A model generated the notes under the pieces. That model searched no databases. It was given only the letters and a program-made list of their open reading frames with translations, and was not told the DNA's origin. A DNA stretch of 64,000 bases from an uncultured Collinsella sp. (lineage in GTDB: Bacteria; Actinomycetota; Coriobacteriia; Coriobacteriales; Coriobacteriaceae). Positions 56,598 through 63,900 of the stretch are shown piece after piece (within the stretch, counting starts at the first letter, position 1; each line of letters opens with the position of its first letter). A program made the translations under genes and the position numbers. The stretch covers positions 31,821-95,820 of the forward strand of contig CAKTVQ010000004.1 in the NCBI GenBank assembly GCA_934630375.1, written 5' to 3'.

Positions 56598-58373
56598 TTA
56601 CTTCGAGAGTTGCTCGGAGACGAAGGCGAGAGACTTGTCGCCGTTCTGGGAGAGCTCGATGTACTGCTTACCGCGGCAGGCGACGCACTTGTTGCCCACA
56701 CGCTCGCAGTCTTTCTGCAGGTCGGCCAGGTAGCTGGCGGCCTGCGGGGCCAGGACGACCAGATCAAAGTCGGGGAGCATGTCGACGTGGTTGCCATATG
56801 CTTCGGCAGCGGTTTCGAGGTTAATGCCGCGCTCCTTGGCGGCCTTGGCCAGCGCGTTGGCGAGCAGGCCCGAGGTGCCGCCGCCCTGGCAGAGCACGAG
56901 CACGCGCTTGCCGTTGAGGTCGCTGGCGGTCGTAGCCTCGGCAGCGGGTGCTGCGGAAGCGGCGGGGGTGTCAGCCTTCACAGCCTCGGCAGCGGCGCCG
57001 GCGGCAACGCTCTTGGCATCGGCCTTGCCCTGGAAGGCGTCGTTGAGCTTGGCGGCCTTCTCGGCGTTCTTGGCGGCGAGCTCCTCCTGGGAGATCTCGG
57101 CCTCCTCGGCGCACTTCTGGGCGTCATAGGCACGGAAGAACGGGTAGTACAGGGCAAAGTCGACGACCAGGATGAGGGCGAGCATCACAAAGGCGAGCGG
57201 CTGGAAGCCCAAGCCCATGATGGTGCCGATGGGGCCGGGAACGGTCCAAGGCAGGGTGTACATAAAGCCGTTCATGCCCAAGAAGTCGATAAAGATCTTG
57301 AGGATCCAGATGTTGGCGATCGGAGCAAAGACAAACGGGACAAAGAAGACGGGGTTGAGCACGATGGGTGCGGCGAACAGCAGCGGCTCGTTGACGGCAA
57401 AGCACACGGGGACGATGGCTGCCTTACCGACGGCGCGCATCTCCTGAGACTTGGCCAGGAAGCAGAACATGAAGACCAGGACGAGCGTGGCACCGGTGCC
57501 GCCCATACAGACGACGAAGTACTGGGCACCCTGGGTCAGGACAGCGGAAGCGTGCTGGCCGGCCTGGAACGCAGCCAGGTTGTCGGTCATGTTGGCAACG
57601 AGAGCAGCGGCGATGGCGGGCTCGACGATCGAGGGGCCGTGGACGCCCACGAACCAGAACAGGCTCATAGCGCCGTAGATCACAGCGAGGCCGATGTAGC
57701 CGTCGGCAGCGGTGAACAGTGGCTGGAACACTTGGATGACGCCCTGGGCAAAGCAGAAGCCAAAGGCAGCGCGGAAGACGATGTCAAAGACCCAAAAGAC
57801 GGTGATGCAGACGGAGAAGGGGATGATGTCCTTAAAGGTCTGCGAGATGTTGGGCGGAACCTGCTCGGGCATCTTGACGGTGATGTTGCGCTTGATGAAG
57901 AACTTGTAGATGATGCCGGTCACAAACGCAGCAATAAAGGCGGTCAACAGGCCTTTGGAACCAAGGTAGGTGGTGTTGAAGCCGCTGGCAGCGTCCGTGG
58001 CGATGGTGTCGCTCGAAAGGAGCAAGAAGCCGATGATGGCCGCGCACATGCACGAGATGAAGTTAATCTGGTTGTTCTTGGGCAGATCGCGGTTCTGAGC
58101 GTCGGCGAAGTGCTTGGCCGTGGTGGCGGCGCAGGCGATGGCCAGGATGCCCATGGAGTAGTTGTAGCACTTCCACAGGGCGTTGTTGATGTCATCGGGC
58201 CAATAGAAACCCCAGATGTTGGGGACCGAGGCTACCAGGCAGAAGATGGACGAGAAGATGATGATGGGGATGACGGAGATAAAGCCGTCGCGGATCGCCT
58301 TGAGGTACTTGTTGCGGGCGATCGCGTTGAAAAAGGGCTGGCCCTTTTCGATGATGGCGATGAGTTGCTCCAT
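56598..58373 (-). CDS. lacE: PTS lactose-family EIICB (LacE type, copy 2)
   Basis: 591 residues, same fusion as the copy at 51843: IIC membrane part (GFISVIPIIIFSSIFCLVAS; FVGVHGPSIVEPAIAA; MGGTGATLVLVFMFCFLAKS; FAVNEPLLFAAPIVLNPVFF), Ala-rich linker, and IIB with phosphocysteine in VLVLCQGGGTSGLLANAL. The IIB loop differs (CQGGGTSG against CAGAGTSA). It shares LacF with copy 1, since no other lactose-type IIA is in view. The lacI-type gene at 58731 is divergent. Confidence 0.92.
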   Translation of the reverse strand: MEQLIAIIEKGQPFFNAIARNKYLKAIRDGFISVIPIIIFSSIFCLVASVPNIWGFYWPDDINNALWKCYNYSMGILAIACAATTAKHFADAQNRDLPKNNQINFISCMCAAIIGFLLLSSDTIATDAASGFNTTYLGSKGLLTAFIAAFVTGIIYKFFIKRNITVKMPEQVPPNISQTFKDIIPFSVCITVFWVFDIVFRAAFGFCFAQGVIQVFQPLFTAADGYIGLAVIYGAMSLFWFVGVHGPSIVEPAIAAALVANMTDNLAAFQAGQHASAVLTQGAQYFVVCMGGTGATLVLVFMFCFLAKSQEMRAVGKAAIVPVCFAVNEPLLFAAPIVLNPVFFVPFVFAPIANIWILKIFIDFLGMNGFMYTLPWTVPGPIGTIMGLGFQPLAFVMLALILVVDFALYYPFFRAYDAQKCAEEAEISQEELAAKNAEKAAKLNDAFQGKADAKSVAAGAAAEAVKADTPAASAAPAAEATTASDLNGKRVLVLCQGGGTSGLLANALAKAAKERGINLETAAEAYGNHVDMLPDFDLVVLAPQAASYLADLQKDCERVGNKCVACRGKQYIELSQNGDKSLAFVSEQLSK

Positions 58374-58432
58374 GCAATGCTCCTAAGAGTCGGTGGGTTA
58401 GCAACGATGGTAGCTTTTGACTTTCGGTTGCC

Positions 58433-58572
58433 AAAATGTTGACGTTGCCATTTTGTGACACAAAAAAAGAAGCGAACCGGTGGTTTCTGTGCCTGCGAAC
58501 CGTCGATTCCTTACGCGTAAACGTTTGAGCCGCCCGGTGGCTCTGTGTTTGCACAATGGCAACGTTAACATT
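58433..58572. promoter_or_regulatory. LacI-type operators between lacE2 and lacI2
   Basis: Two related palindromes with a central ACGT: AATGTTGACGTTGCCATT (58435-58452) and AATGGCAACGTTAACATT (58555-58572), about 120 bp apart and inverted relative to each other. LacI-family operators typically have a central CG; a looped repressor complex is conceivable. The region 58374-58730 has no gene. Confidence 0.6.
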
Positions 58573-58610
58573 TGGGCGACAAAAGCCGTTCGGGGAAGCA
58601 AAAATGTCGG

Positions 58611-58639
58611 TGAACGGTAGGTTTTGGGTGGTGAGCGTA
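58611..58639. promoter_or_regulatory. LytTR-like tandem site D
   Basis: TGAACGGT (58611-58618) and TGAGCGTA (58632-58639), 21 bp apart, between divergent lacE2 and lacI2. Confidence 0.5.
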
Positions 58640-58730
58640 TGGTGGGGGAGGCGTTGGATATACTTGAAGGCGTTAAAAATGACTGCGCAAGGTGCCACCA
58701 ATGGCATCGTTGACATAGAAAGATCGACCT

Positions 58731-59735
58731 ATGGCCGCTGTTAAAAAATCGGTATCCGTCAAAGACGTAGCGCGCCTCGCGGGCGTCTCGGAGCAGACGG
58801 TCTCGCGTACGGTGCACGATTCGCCCAGCGTGCGCCCCGAGACCAAGGAACGCGTGCGTGCCGCCATGCGCGAGCTGGGGTATCGCCCCAATTTTGCCGG
58901 TCGATCGCTGCGCCGCGGTAAGTTTAAGACCGTCGGCGTCGCCATGTTCAACATTACCGGCACCGGCAATCTCGACCGTATGGAGGGCTTTGCCGCAGCG
59001 GCCGACAAACATGGCTATGCCATCACCCTCACTAAAGTAGATGGACATCCCTATACCCTCGAGAGCGCATCGTCGCGCATGAGCGCACTGCCGGTGGATG
59101 GCATGGTTGTGATTATGAACCGCATGCCGGCGGACTTTGGAACCTTCGGGCCGCTGCCCGGCATGCAGACGGTGCTCGTTACGATGTTGGAGCACCCGCT
59201 CTGTTCAACGGTCGATAACGACCAGTTCGATTGCTCGCGCCAGGTGGTCGAGTACTTGCTGGAGCAGGGGCACAAAACCGTGCACTTTATCTCGTGCCCC
59301 GAGCGCTCGCTTTCGGGCATGCGGCGCGAGGAAGGCTGGCGCGAGACATTGCGTGCGCATGGTATTGAGCCACCGCAGCTCGTGCGCGGCGACTGGACGG
59401 CGCAGAGTGGATATGCCGCAGGCCAGGCTCTGGCGGATGATCCGACCTGTACCGCCATCTATGCCTCCAACGATGCCATGGCATATGGCTGCATCCGTGG
59501 GCTCGAGTCGCGCGGGAAGTGCGTGCCCCAGGACGTGAGCGTGGTGGGTGTTGATGACAGCCTGGGCGATATCGTGCCCGATTGTCGCCTGACCACGGTG
59601 CGCTTTGATAACAAGCGCGTCGGCATGTGGGCGGTCGACAAGATTGCCGGCGCCGAGGGCGTTGCGCCCGGTGTGGAGCACATGCTATTTCCGGGCGTGC
59701 TCGTCGAGGGCGATACGGTGCGCGATGTACGCTAG
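58731..59735 (+). CDS. LacI-family regulator (copy 2)
   Basis: 334 residues. Helix-turn-helix SVKDVARLAGVSEQTVSRTV and the hinge RPNFAGRSLRRGKFKTVG, then the sensor domain (STVDNDQFDCSRQVVEYLLEQGHKTVHF; YASNDAMAYGCIRGLESRG; VSVVGVDDSLGDIVPD). The recognition helix (SEQTVSRT) differs from copy 1 (SLKTVSRV), in keeping with the different palindromes at the two loci. Divergent from lacE2-lacG2. The start codon lacks a strong Shine-Dalgarno (AGAAAGAT). Confidence 0.9.
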   Translation: MAAVKKSVSVKDVARLAGVSEQTVSRTVHDSPSVRPETKERVRAAMRELGYRPNFAGRSLRRGKFKTVGVAMFNITGTGNLDRMEGFAAAADKHGYAITLTKVDGHPYTLESASSRMSALPVDGMVVIMNRMPADFGTFGPLPGMQTVLVTMLEHPLCSTVDNDQFDCSRQVVEYLLEQGHKTVHFISCPERSLSGMRREEGWRETLRAHGIEPPQLVRGDWTAQSGYAAGQALADDPTCTAIYASNDAMAYGCIRGLESRGKCVPQDVSVVGVDDSLGDIVPDCRLTTVRFDNKRVGMWAVDKIAGAEGVAPGVEHMLFPGVLVEGDTVRDVR

Positions 59736-59795
59736 GGCGCAGGTCTGTTTGGGTTGCCGCTAATTATGTTCGATATTGTTCAGATTGGTTTAAAA

Positions 59796-59824
59796 ACCGT
59801 TCACGGGCAAAAATTGACCGTTCA
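59796..59824. promoter_or_regulatory. LytTR-like tandem site E upstream of lacF
   Basis: ACCGTTCA at 59796-59803 and again at 59817-59824, exactly 21 bp apart; the best-conserved pair in the window. Orientation is opposite to sites B, C, D and F on the + strand. Confidence 0.6.
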
Positions 59825-59855
59825 TAGCTTGAAATTACGTTTTGCGCTGTTCTTT

Positions 59856-59876
59856 TTTGTTTGAATGTTATTGTTT
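59856..59876. promoter_or_regulatory. TTTGTTT / TTATTGTTT repeats before lacF
   Basis: Contains TTTGTTTGAATG followed by TTATTGTTT, sharing both half-sites with the deoR promoter box at 47635 but with wider spacing. Candidate LacR site. Confidence 0.4.
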
Positions 59877-59949
59877 CTGTCATACACAACGCAGCGCGTA
59901 TGCCCGGACGCGATGCTCTCCATTGGTTCATATGTGAAAGGAACGCAAC

Positions 59950-60288
59950 ATGGCAACCAAAGAAGAAATCTCGATGGTTGGATTCGAGATTGTCGCATAC
60001 GCAGGTGACGCCCAGACCGATCTGCTTGCAGCGCTCGATGCTGCTCGCGAGGGTGACTTTGAGAAGGCCGAGCAGCTGCACAAGGATGCCAGCGATGCGC
60101 TCATCGGTGCCCACGACACGCAGACCAAGCTGCTTTCGCAGGAGGCCGGCGGTGGCGAGATGGAGATGACCTTCATCATGGCTCACGCTCAGGACACCCT
60201 CATGACCACTATGATCCTGGAGAAGCAGGCCCGCTTTACCATCGATGCCTACAAGCGCATCGCCGAGCTCGAGGCCAAGCTCGCTTAA
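59950..60288 (+). CDS. lacF: PTS lactose-family EIIA (LacF)
   Basis: 112 residues, all-helical IIA of the lactose/chitobiose type: EEISMVGFEIVAYAGDAQTDLLAALDAAREGDFEKAEQL, and the active-site segment TFIMAHAQDTLMTTMIL, with the phosphorylated His at about residue 80. The trimer core LLSQEAGGGEMEM is typical. ATG follows GAAAGGAACG. It is the only lactose-type IIA in the window and stands apart from both LacE genes, so it must serve both. Confidence 0.93.
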   Translation: MATKEEISMVGFEIVAYAGDAQTDLLAALDAAREGDFEKAEQLHKDASDALIGAHDTQTKLLSQEAGGGEMEMTFIMAHAQDTLMTTMILEKQARFTIDAYKRIAELEAKLA

Positions 60289-60315
60289 CGAGCCCTCACA
60301 ACCAAGTCCCCTTCC

Positions 60316-60350
60316 AAAAGCTCTGCCGCATTTCGCAGCAGGGCTTTTTC
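60316..60350 (+). terminator. Terminator after lacF
   Basis: AAAGCTCTGC pairs imperfectly with GCAGCAGGGCTTT, then T5. Confidence 0.65.
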
Positions 60351-60364
60351 TGTTTACCCGGCAC

Positions 60365-60394
60365 TTAGGGACGTTCCTTTTCTGCCGGCAGTTT
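60365..60394. repeat. GGGAC-core repeat, exact 30-bp copy of 18282-18311
   Basis: Thirty identical bases, starting TTAGGGACGTTCC and ending CTGCCGGCAGTTT. Two more cores follow within 50 bp (TTGGGACACTCC, ATTGGGGACAGTC), so this spacer is a cluster of the dispersed element. Confidence 0.85.
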
Positions 60395-60521
60395 GGGACA
60401 CTCCTTCAGTCGGGGCAGTCATTGGGGACAGTCTTGGGATGCTCTGCCGCCTCCCGTTCGGTTTTTCGATGGGTGGGTATACTTTCCACCGCAATACAGG
60501 CCGGAATGAGGAGGTATCCAA

Positions 60522-61523
60522 ATGCCGGACAACGGATCAATTCAAAAAAGAGACGCGTATGAGATGGCTCATGGGCATCCTGTCCAGATAATCGAGCATA
60601 CGACGGTAACCGAGCTGCAGCCCAGCCTGTCCGATGTCGTGTGCGCAAACAAAAAGCTGCAGATTGGCTTTATCGTTGCGCTCGTGGTGCTGGCGCTGCT
60701 GTCGGGCTTTGTCGCGCGCCCGCATTTTGCCGATACCAAGACTTGGGACTCCACCATCGAGGTTATCGATCAAAAGAAAGGTAACGTACTGGCGCTCACG
60801 ACCTCGTGCGTGGCGCTGTCTGCGGGCATTACGGCGTTGCCGGGTGATACGGGAACGCCGGTCGCCGAGCAGCTCGCGCAGCTTTCAGGTAACTTGGGCA
60901 TCGTACTTGCCGTGCTCTACCTCGAGAAATATCTGTTGACCATTTTGTGGTCGGTTGGCTTGGGCATCTTAATCCCGTTTGCGTTGGTGCTCTTTGCGGT
61001 GTCGCTCGGCATTCACGGGCGCTGGAGCACGAGCGCCGTCCTGCGCCGTGTGGCGACGCGCGTGCTGGTGGTTGCCGTGATCGGCATGGCGCTTGTACCC
61101 GCGAGTGTGTGGGTATCGCAAAAGGTCGATGAGACGTATCAGGTGAGTATCGAGCAGACAGAGCAAAAGGCGACAGGCGCGGCTGAGGCGAGCTCGTCAA
61201 AGAGCAAAAAGAAATCTGAAGCAAAGACAGACAAAAACGTGCTTGAGCAACTGACCGAAGGCGCCTCGAGTCTGCTGACTTCGGTGACCGATAGCGCCAA
61301 GTCGATGACCGACGAGGTTGTCCAGCAGGTGACTGATCTCATCGAAGGTGTCATCGTGATGATTGTGACTTCGTGCGTGATTCCGCTGCTGGTGCTTGCT
61401 GCATTCTTGTGGCTTGGGCACGTACTGCTGGGGATCGATATCTCCGGTCCCACGAACTATCTGACGGGTCGTTTTCTGAGCGCCCCCTCCAAGCACGTCA
61501 AGAAGGGCGGGCAGACTGAGTAG
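60522..61523 (+). CDS. Multi-pass membrane protein, unknown function
   Basis: 333 residues. Predicted membrane segments near residues 47-65 (QIGFIVALVVLALLSGFV), 130-165 (two, LLTILWSVGLGILIPFALVL), 180-200 (VLVVAVIGMALVPASVWV) and 275-300 (VIVMIVTSCVIPLLVLAAFL); a Ser/Lys-rich charged stretch (SSSKSKKKSEAKTDK) lies between. No family recognised. ATG follows GAGGAGGT at 60506-60513. It separates lacF from lacAB, with its own terminator at 61557; no evident link to sugar use. Confidence 0.78.
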   Translation: MPDNGSIQKRDAYEMAHGHPVQIIEHTTVTELQPSLSDVVCANKKLQIGFIVALVVLALLSGFVARPHFADTKTWDSTIEVIDQKKGNVLALTTSCVALSAGITALPGDTGTPVAEQLAQLSGNLGIVLAVLYLEKYLLTILWSVGLGILIPFALVLFAVSLGIHGRWSTSAVLRRVATRVLVVAVIGMALVPASVWVSQKVDETYQVSIEQTEQKATGAAEASSSKSKKKSEAKTDKNVLEQLTEGASSLLTSVTDSAKSMTDEVVQQVTDLIEGVIVMIVTSCVIPLLVLAAFLWLGHVLLGIDISGPTNYLTGRFLSAPSKHVKKGGQTE

Positions 61524-61556
61524 CTAAAAGGATCGTTTTGCTGATCCATATCTCCG

Positions 61557-61593
61557 AAAGGGCGACCGAGATGCGTTCTCGGTCGCCCTTTTT
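61557..61593 (+). terminator. Rho-independent terminator
   Basis: Perfect 15-bp stem AAAGGGCGACCGAGA / TCTCGGTCGCCCTTT, 5-nt loop, then T run. Confidence 0.95.
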
Positions 61594-61628
61594 GTTGAGT
61601 GCGTGACCGCTCACGCCTCCGTCAGGCC

Positions 61629-61657
61629 CAAACGGTCAACAAACACCCGCGAACGGT
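61629..61657. promoter_or_regulatory. LytTR-like tandem site F upstream of lacA
   Basis: CAAACGGT (61629-61636) and CGAACGGT (61650-61657), exactly 21 bp apart. Confidence 0.5.
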
Positions 61658-61659
61658 AA

Positions 61660-61730
61660 TTGTTCAAAAAAGAACAAAGATAAACAAATAGTTGTTGCAG
61701 TCGTTGTTCGAATGTGTTCAAATAAACATG
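61660..61730. promoter_or_regulatory. LacR-like operator cluster upstream of lacA
   Basis: TTGTTC-N6-GAACAA (about 61660-61677), AACAAAGATAAACAAAT (61673-61689, the reverse of the deoR promoter box in 15 of 17 bases), and TGTTCA-N8-TGAACA (about 61711-61730). AT-rich promoter region of the lacA-lacB-lacX-lacC operon. Confidence 0.55.
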
Positions 61731-61828
61731 AACAGTGAAGAACCGCACATTCAGATGCCCGGACCTGAACGCGATTCAACACTTCCAAACAGAAACTACG
61801 CACCTGCGTATCTCTCAAGGAGGATGTC

Positions 61829-62257
61829 ATGAGGGTTGTAATCGCTTCCGATGCCGACGGTATGTCGATGAAGGAGTCCATCAAGGAGATGCTCATCGCC
61901 GACGGTCACGAGGTCGTCGACTATTCCGAGACCCCTGCCGCGGACTTTGTTGACTCTGCGACCGCCGTTGCCAAGGACCTGCTGGAGCACAAGGATTCCC
62001 AGGGCTTCGCATTCGATAAGTACGGCGTCGGTTCCTATATGGCCGCCGTCAAGATGAAGGGCATGGTCGTCGCCAACATTTCCGACGAGCGCTCCGCCTA
62101 CATGACCCGCGAGCACAACGGTTCGCGCATGGTCACCATGGGCCCGGGCGTCGTTGGCACCGAGGTCGCCAAGAAGATCGCTCGCGAGTTCCTGCGCGCC
62201 CAGTACGCCGGCGGTCGTCACCAGATCCGTGTCGACATGCTCAACAAGATGGCCTAA
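61829..62257 (+). CDS. lacA: Galactose-6-phosphate isomerase subunit LacA
   Basis: 142 residues of the RpiB/LacAB family. VVIASDADGMSMKESIKEML, FVDSATAVAKDLLEHKD, ISDERSAYMTREHNGSRMVTMG and GGRHQIRVDMLNKM match lactococcal/staphylococcal LacA, including the C-terminal end. Unlike RpiB it lacks the active-site Cys region, which LacB provides in the heteromeric enzyme that converts galactose-6-phosphate to tagatose-6-phosphate. ATG follows AAGGAGG. Confidence 0.95.
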   Translation: MRVVIASDADGMSMKESIKEMLIADGHEVVDYSETPAADFVDSATAVAKDLLEHKDSQGFAFDKYGVGSYMAAVKMKGMVVANISDERSAYMTREHNGSRMVTMGPGVVGTEVAKKIAREFLRAQYAGGRHQIRVDMLNKMA

Positions 62258-62320
62258 CGAGAGCCACCGAGAACTCGAACTTCTATCTCAACTTGTGAAT
62301 TCAGACGAAAGGACGTTCTG

Positions 62321-62845
62321 ATGAAGAAGACCATCGCAATCGGTTGCGACCATATCGTTACGGACGAGAAGATCTATCTCGCCGACCGTCTTGAGCAGGC
62401 CGGCTACCAGGTGCTCGACTGCGGTACCTACAGCCACAGCCGCACGCACTATCCCATTTACGGCAAGGCCGTGGGCGAGGCTGTTGCCAGCGGCAAGGCC
62501 GACTTTGGCGTGGCCCTGTGCGGCACCGGTATCGGCATCACCAACGCTGTCAACAAGGTCCCCGGCGCCCGTTGCGCCCTGGTCCGCGACATGACCTCTG
62601 CCCTGTATGCCCGTCGCGAGCTCAACGCCAACATCGTGGGCTTTGGCGGCAAGATCACCGGTGAGTTCCTGATGGCCGACATTATGCTCGCCTTCCTGGA
62701 GGAGCCCTACGAGAAGACTCCCGAGCACGATGCCCTGATCGCCAAGATCGATGCCTGCAACAAGGCCGACGCCGAGGCCCAGGCCGACCCGCATTTCTTC
62801 GACGAGTTCTTGGAGAAGTGGGATCGCGGCGAGTATCACGATTAG
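62321..62845 (+). CDS. lacB: Galactose-6-phosphate isomerase subunit LacB
   Basis: 174 residues: [37 protein letters not shown], catalytic Cys in [38 protein letters not shown] and the characteristic end [19 protein letters not shown], practically the LacB C terminus of lactic acid bacteria. With LacA it forms the isomerase. 63 nt after lacA; ATG follows GAAAGGACG. Confidence 0.96.
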   Translation: MKKTIAIGCDHIVTDEKIYLADRLEQAGYQVLDCGTYSHSRTHYPIYGKAVGEAVASGKADFGVALCGTGIGITNAVNKVPGARCALVRDMTSALYARRELNANIVGFGGKITGEFLMADIMLAFLEEPYEKTPEHDALIAKIDACNKADAEAQADPHFFDEFLEKWDRGEYHD

Positions 62846-62964
62846 CGGGGATCCGGCGTAATTAACTAGTCCGTTGACGGCTCGCGTTTCTGTGAGGGGG
62901 CGCGGGCCGGTTTTCTATCAGCCCCACTGACTCGGCGGGCTGGCGTACGAAAGGGAAGGCTCCT

Positions 62965-63846
62965 ATGGAGTTTGTTCTTGATAACGGTTCTGTTCGTGTG
63001 GCACTGAGCACGGCTGGCGGATCGTTCACTTCGATTAAAGCCAACGGTCGCGAGTACCTGTGGCAGGGCGATCCTTCGGTCTGGTCGGGCCAGGCGCCCA
63101 TTTGCTTTCCGATTTGCGGCGGCCTTCGTGACGGCCGCGCGATGACCATGGGCGGCCGCGAGGTCAAGCTTGCCCGCCACGGCTTTGCCCGCAAGCAGGA
63201 GTGGAAGCTCGAGGAGCAGGGCGACAACATGGTTGCGCTGAGCCTAAGCTCTGCCGACCATGCCGAGTTGCTCGAGCAGTACCCGTATCCGTTTAAGATC
63301 GTTGCTCGCTACAAGGTCGATTCGGAAAAGGTGGCCGTGTCGTACGAGGTGACCAATGAGGGCACCGAGGATATGCCATTCTTTGTGGGCGGTCACCCCG
63401 GCTTTAAGTGCCCGCTCGACGAGGGCGAGTCCTATGACGACTATGAACTTCGTTTTGATCAGCGTGAGGCCGCCGAGCTCTGTACTGCCGTTCCCTCGAC
63501 GGGCCTGATTGATGTCGAGCATCGCAGTAAGAACCCCATGATCGGCCAGAACCTGTCGCTGACCCACGAACTTTTCGACTTCGCGGAGACCATCTTTGAC
63601 GTGCTCGAGAGCCGCGTGGTTACGCTGACCAAGAAAACCGAGGACAAGGGCGTGCGCCTAACGTTCCCCGATATGCCATACCTGATTGTGTGGAGCAAGC
63701 CCGAGGGCGACTTTGTGGCCGTGGAACCGTGGGGCGGCCTGTCCACCTGCTCCGACGAGGACGATATCTTGGAGCACAAGCGTTGCTGCCTGGTTGCCAA
63801 GCCGGGAGAGACCGTCATCCGCGGCTTTGAGATTGAGATCCTTTAA
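62965..63846 (+). CDS. lacX: LacX-like aldose 1-epimerase family protein (copy 2)
   Basis: 293 residues, same length as the copy at 42626 and about three-quarters identical, with identical blocks such as STAGGSFTSI, YLWQGDP, WSGQAPICFPICGGLRDG, KLARHGFARKQEWKL, SYEVTNEGTEDMPFF and ELFDFAETIFDVLESR. Here it follows lacAB, the position LacX has relative to tagatose genes in lactococci. ATG follows GAAAGGGAAGG. A GGGGCGG/CCGCCCC hairpin (63864-63883) separates it from lacC. Confidence 0.9.
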   Translation: MEFVLDNGSVRVALSTAGGSFTSIKANGREYLWQGDPSVWSGQAPICFPICGGLRDGRAMTMGGREVKLARHGFARKQEWKLEEQGDNMVALSLSSADHAELLEQYPYPFKIVARYKVDSEKVAVSYEVTNEGTEDMPFFVGGHPGFKCPLDEGESYDDYELRFDQREAAELCTAVPSTGLIDVEHRSKNPMIGQNLSLTHELFDFAETIFDVLESRVVTLTKKTEDKGVRLTFPDMPYLIVWSKPEGDFVAVEPWGGLSTCSDEDDILEHKRCCLVAKPGETVIRGFEIEIL

Positions 63847-63900
63847 CGAGTTATCGTATGTTTGGGGCGGGTCATGCCGCCCCGGAACAGGAGTTCAACA

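Noticed and set aside
58473..58503. Extra LytTR-like pair CGAACCGG / CGAACCGT
   Set aside because: Spacing is 23 bp and the word differs (AACCG instead of AACGG), so it does not meet the pattern of the other six.
34647..61657. TRAACGGT pairs as CcpA cre sites
   Set aside because: The cre pattern (TGNAANCGNNNNCA) does not fit, and the direct 21-bp repeat geometry is not that of a single palindromic cre.
62321..62845. RpiB ribose-5-phosphate isomerase instead of LacB
   Set aside because: The C terminus and the paired lacA gene match LacB of lactic acid bacteria, and the operon carries lacX and lacC.
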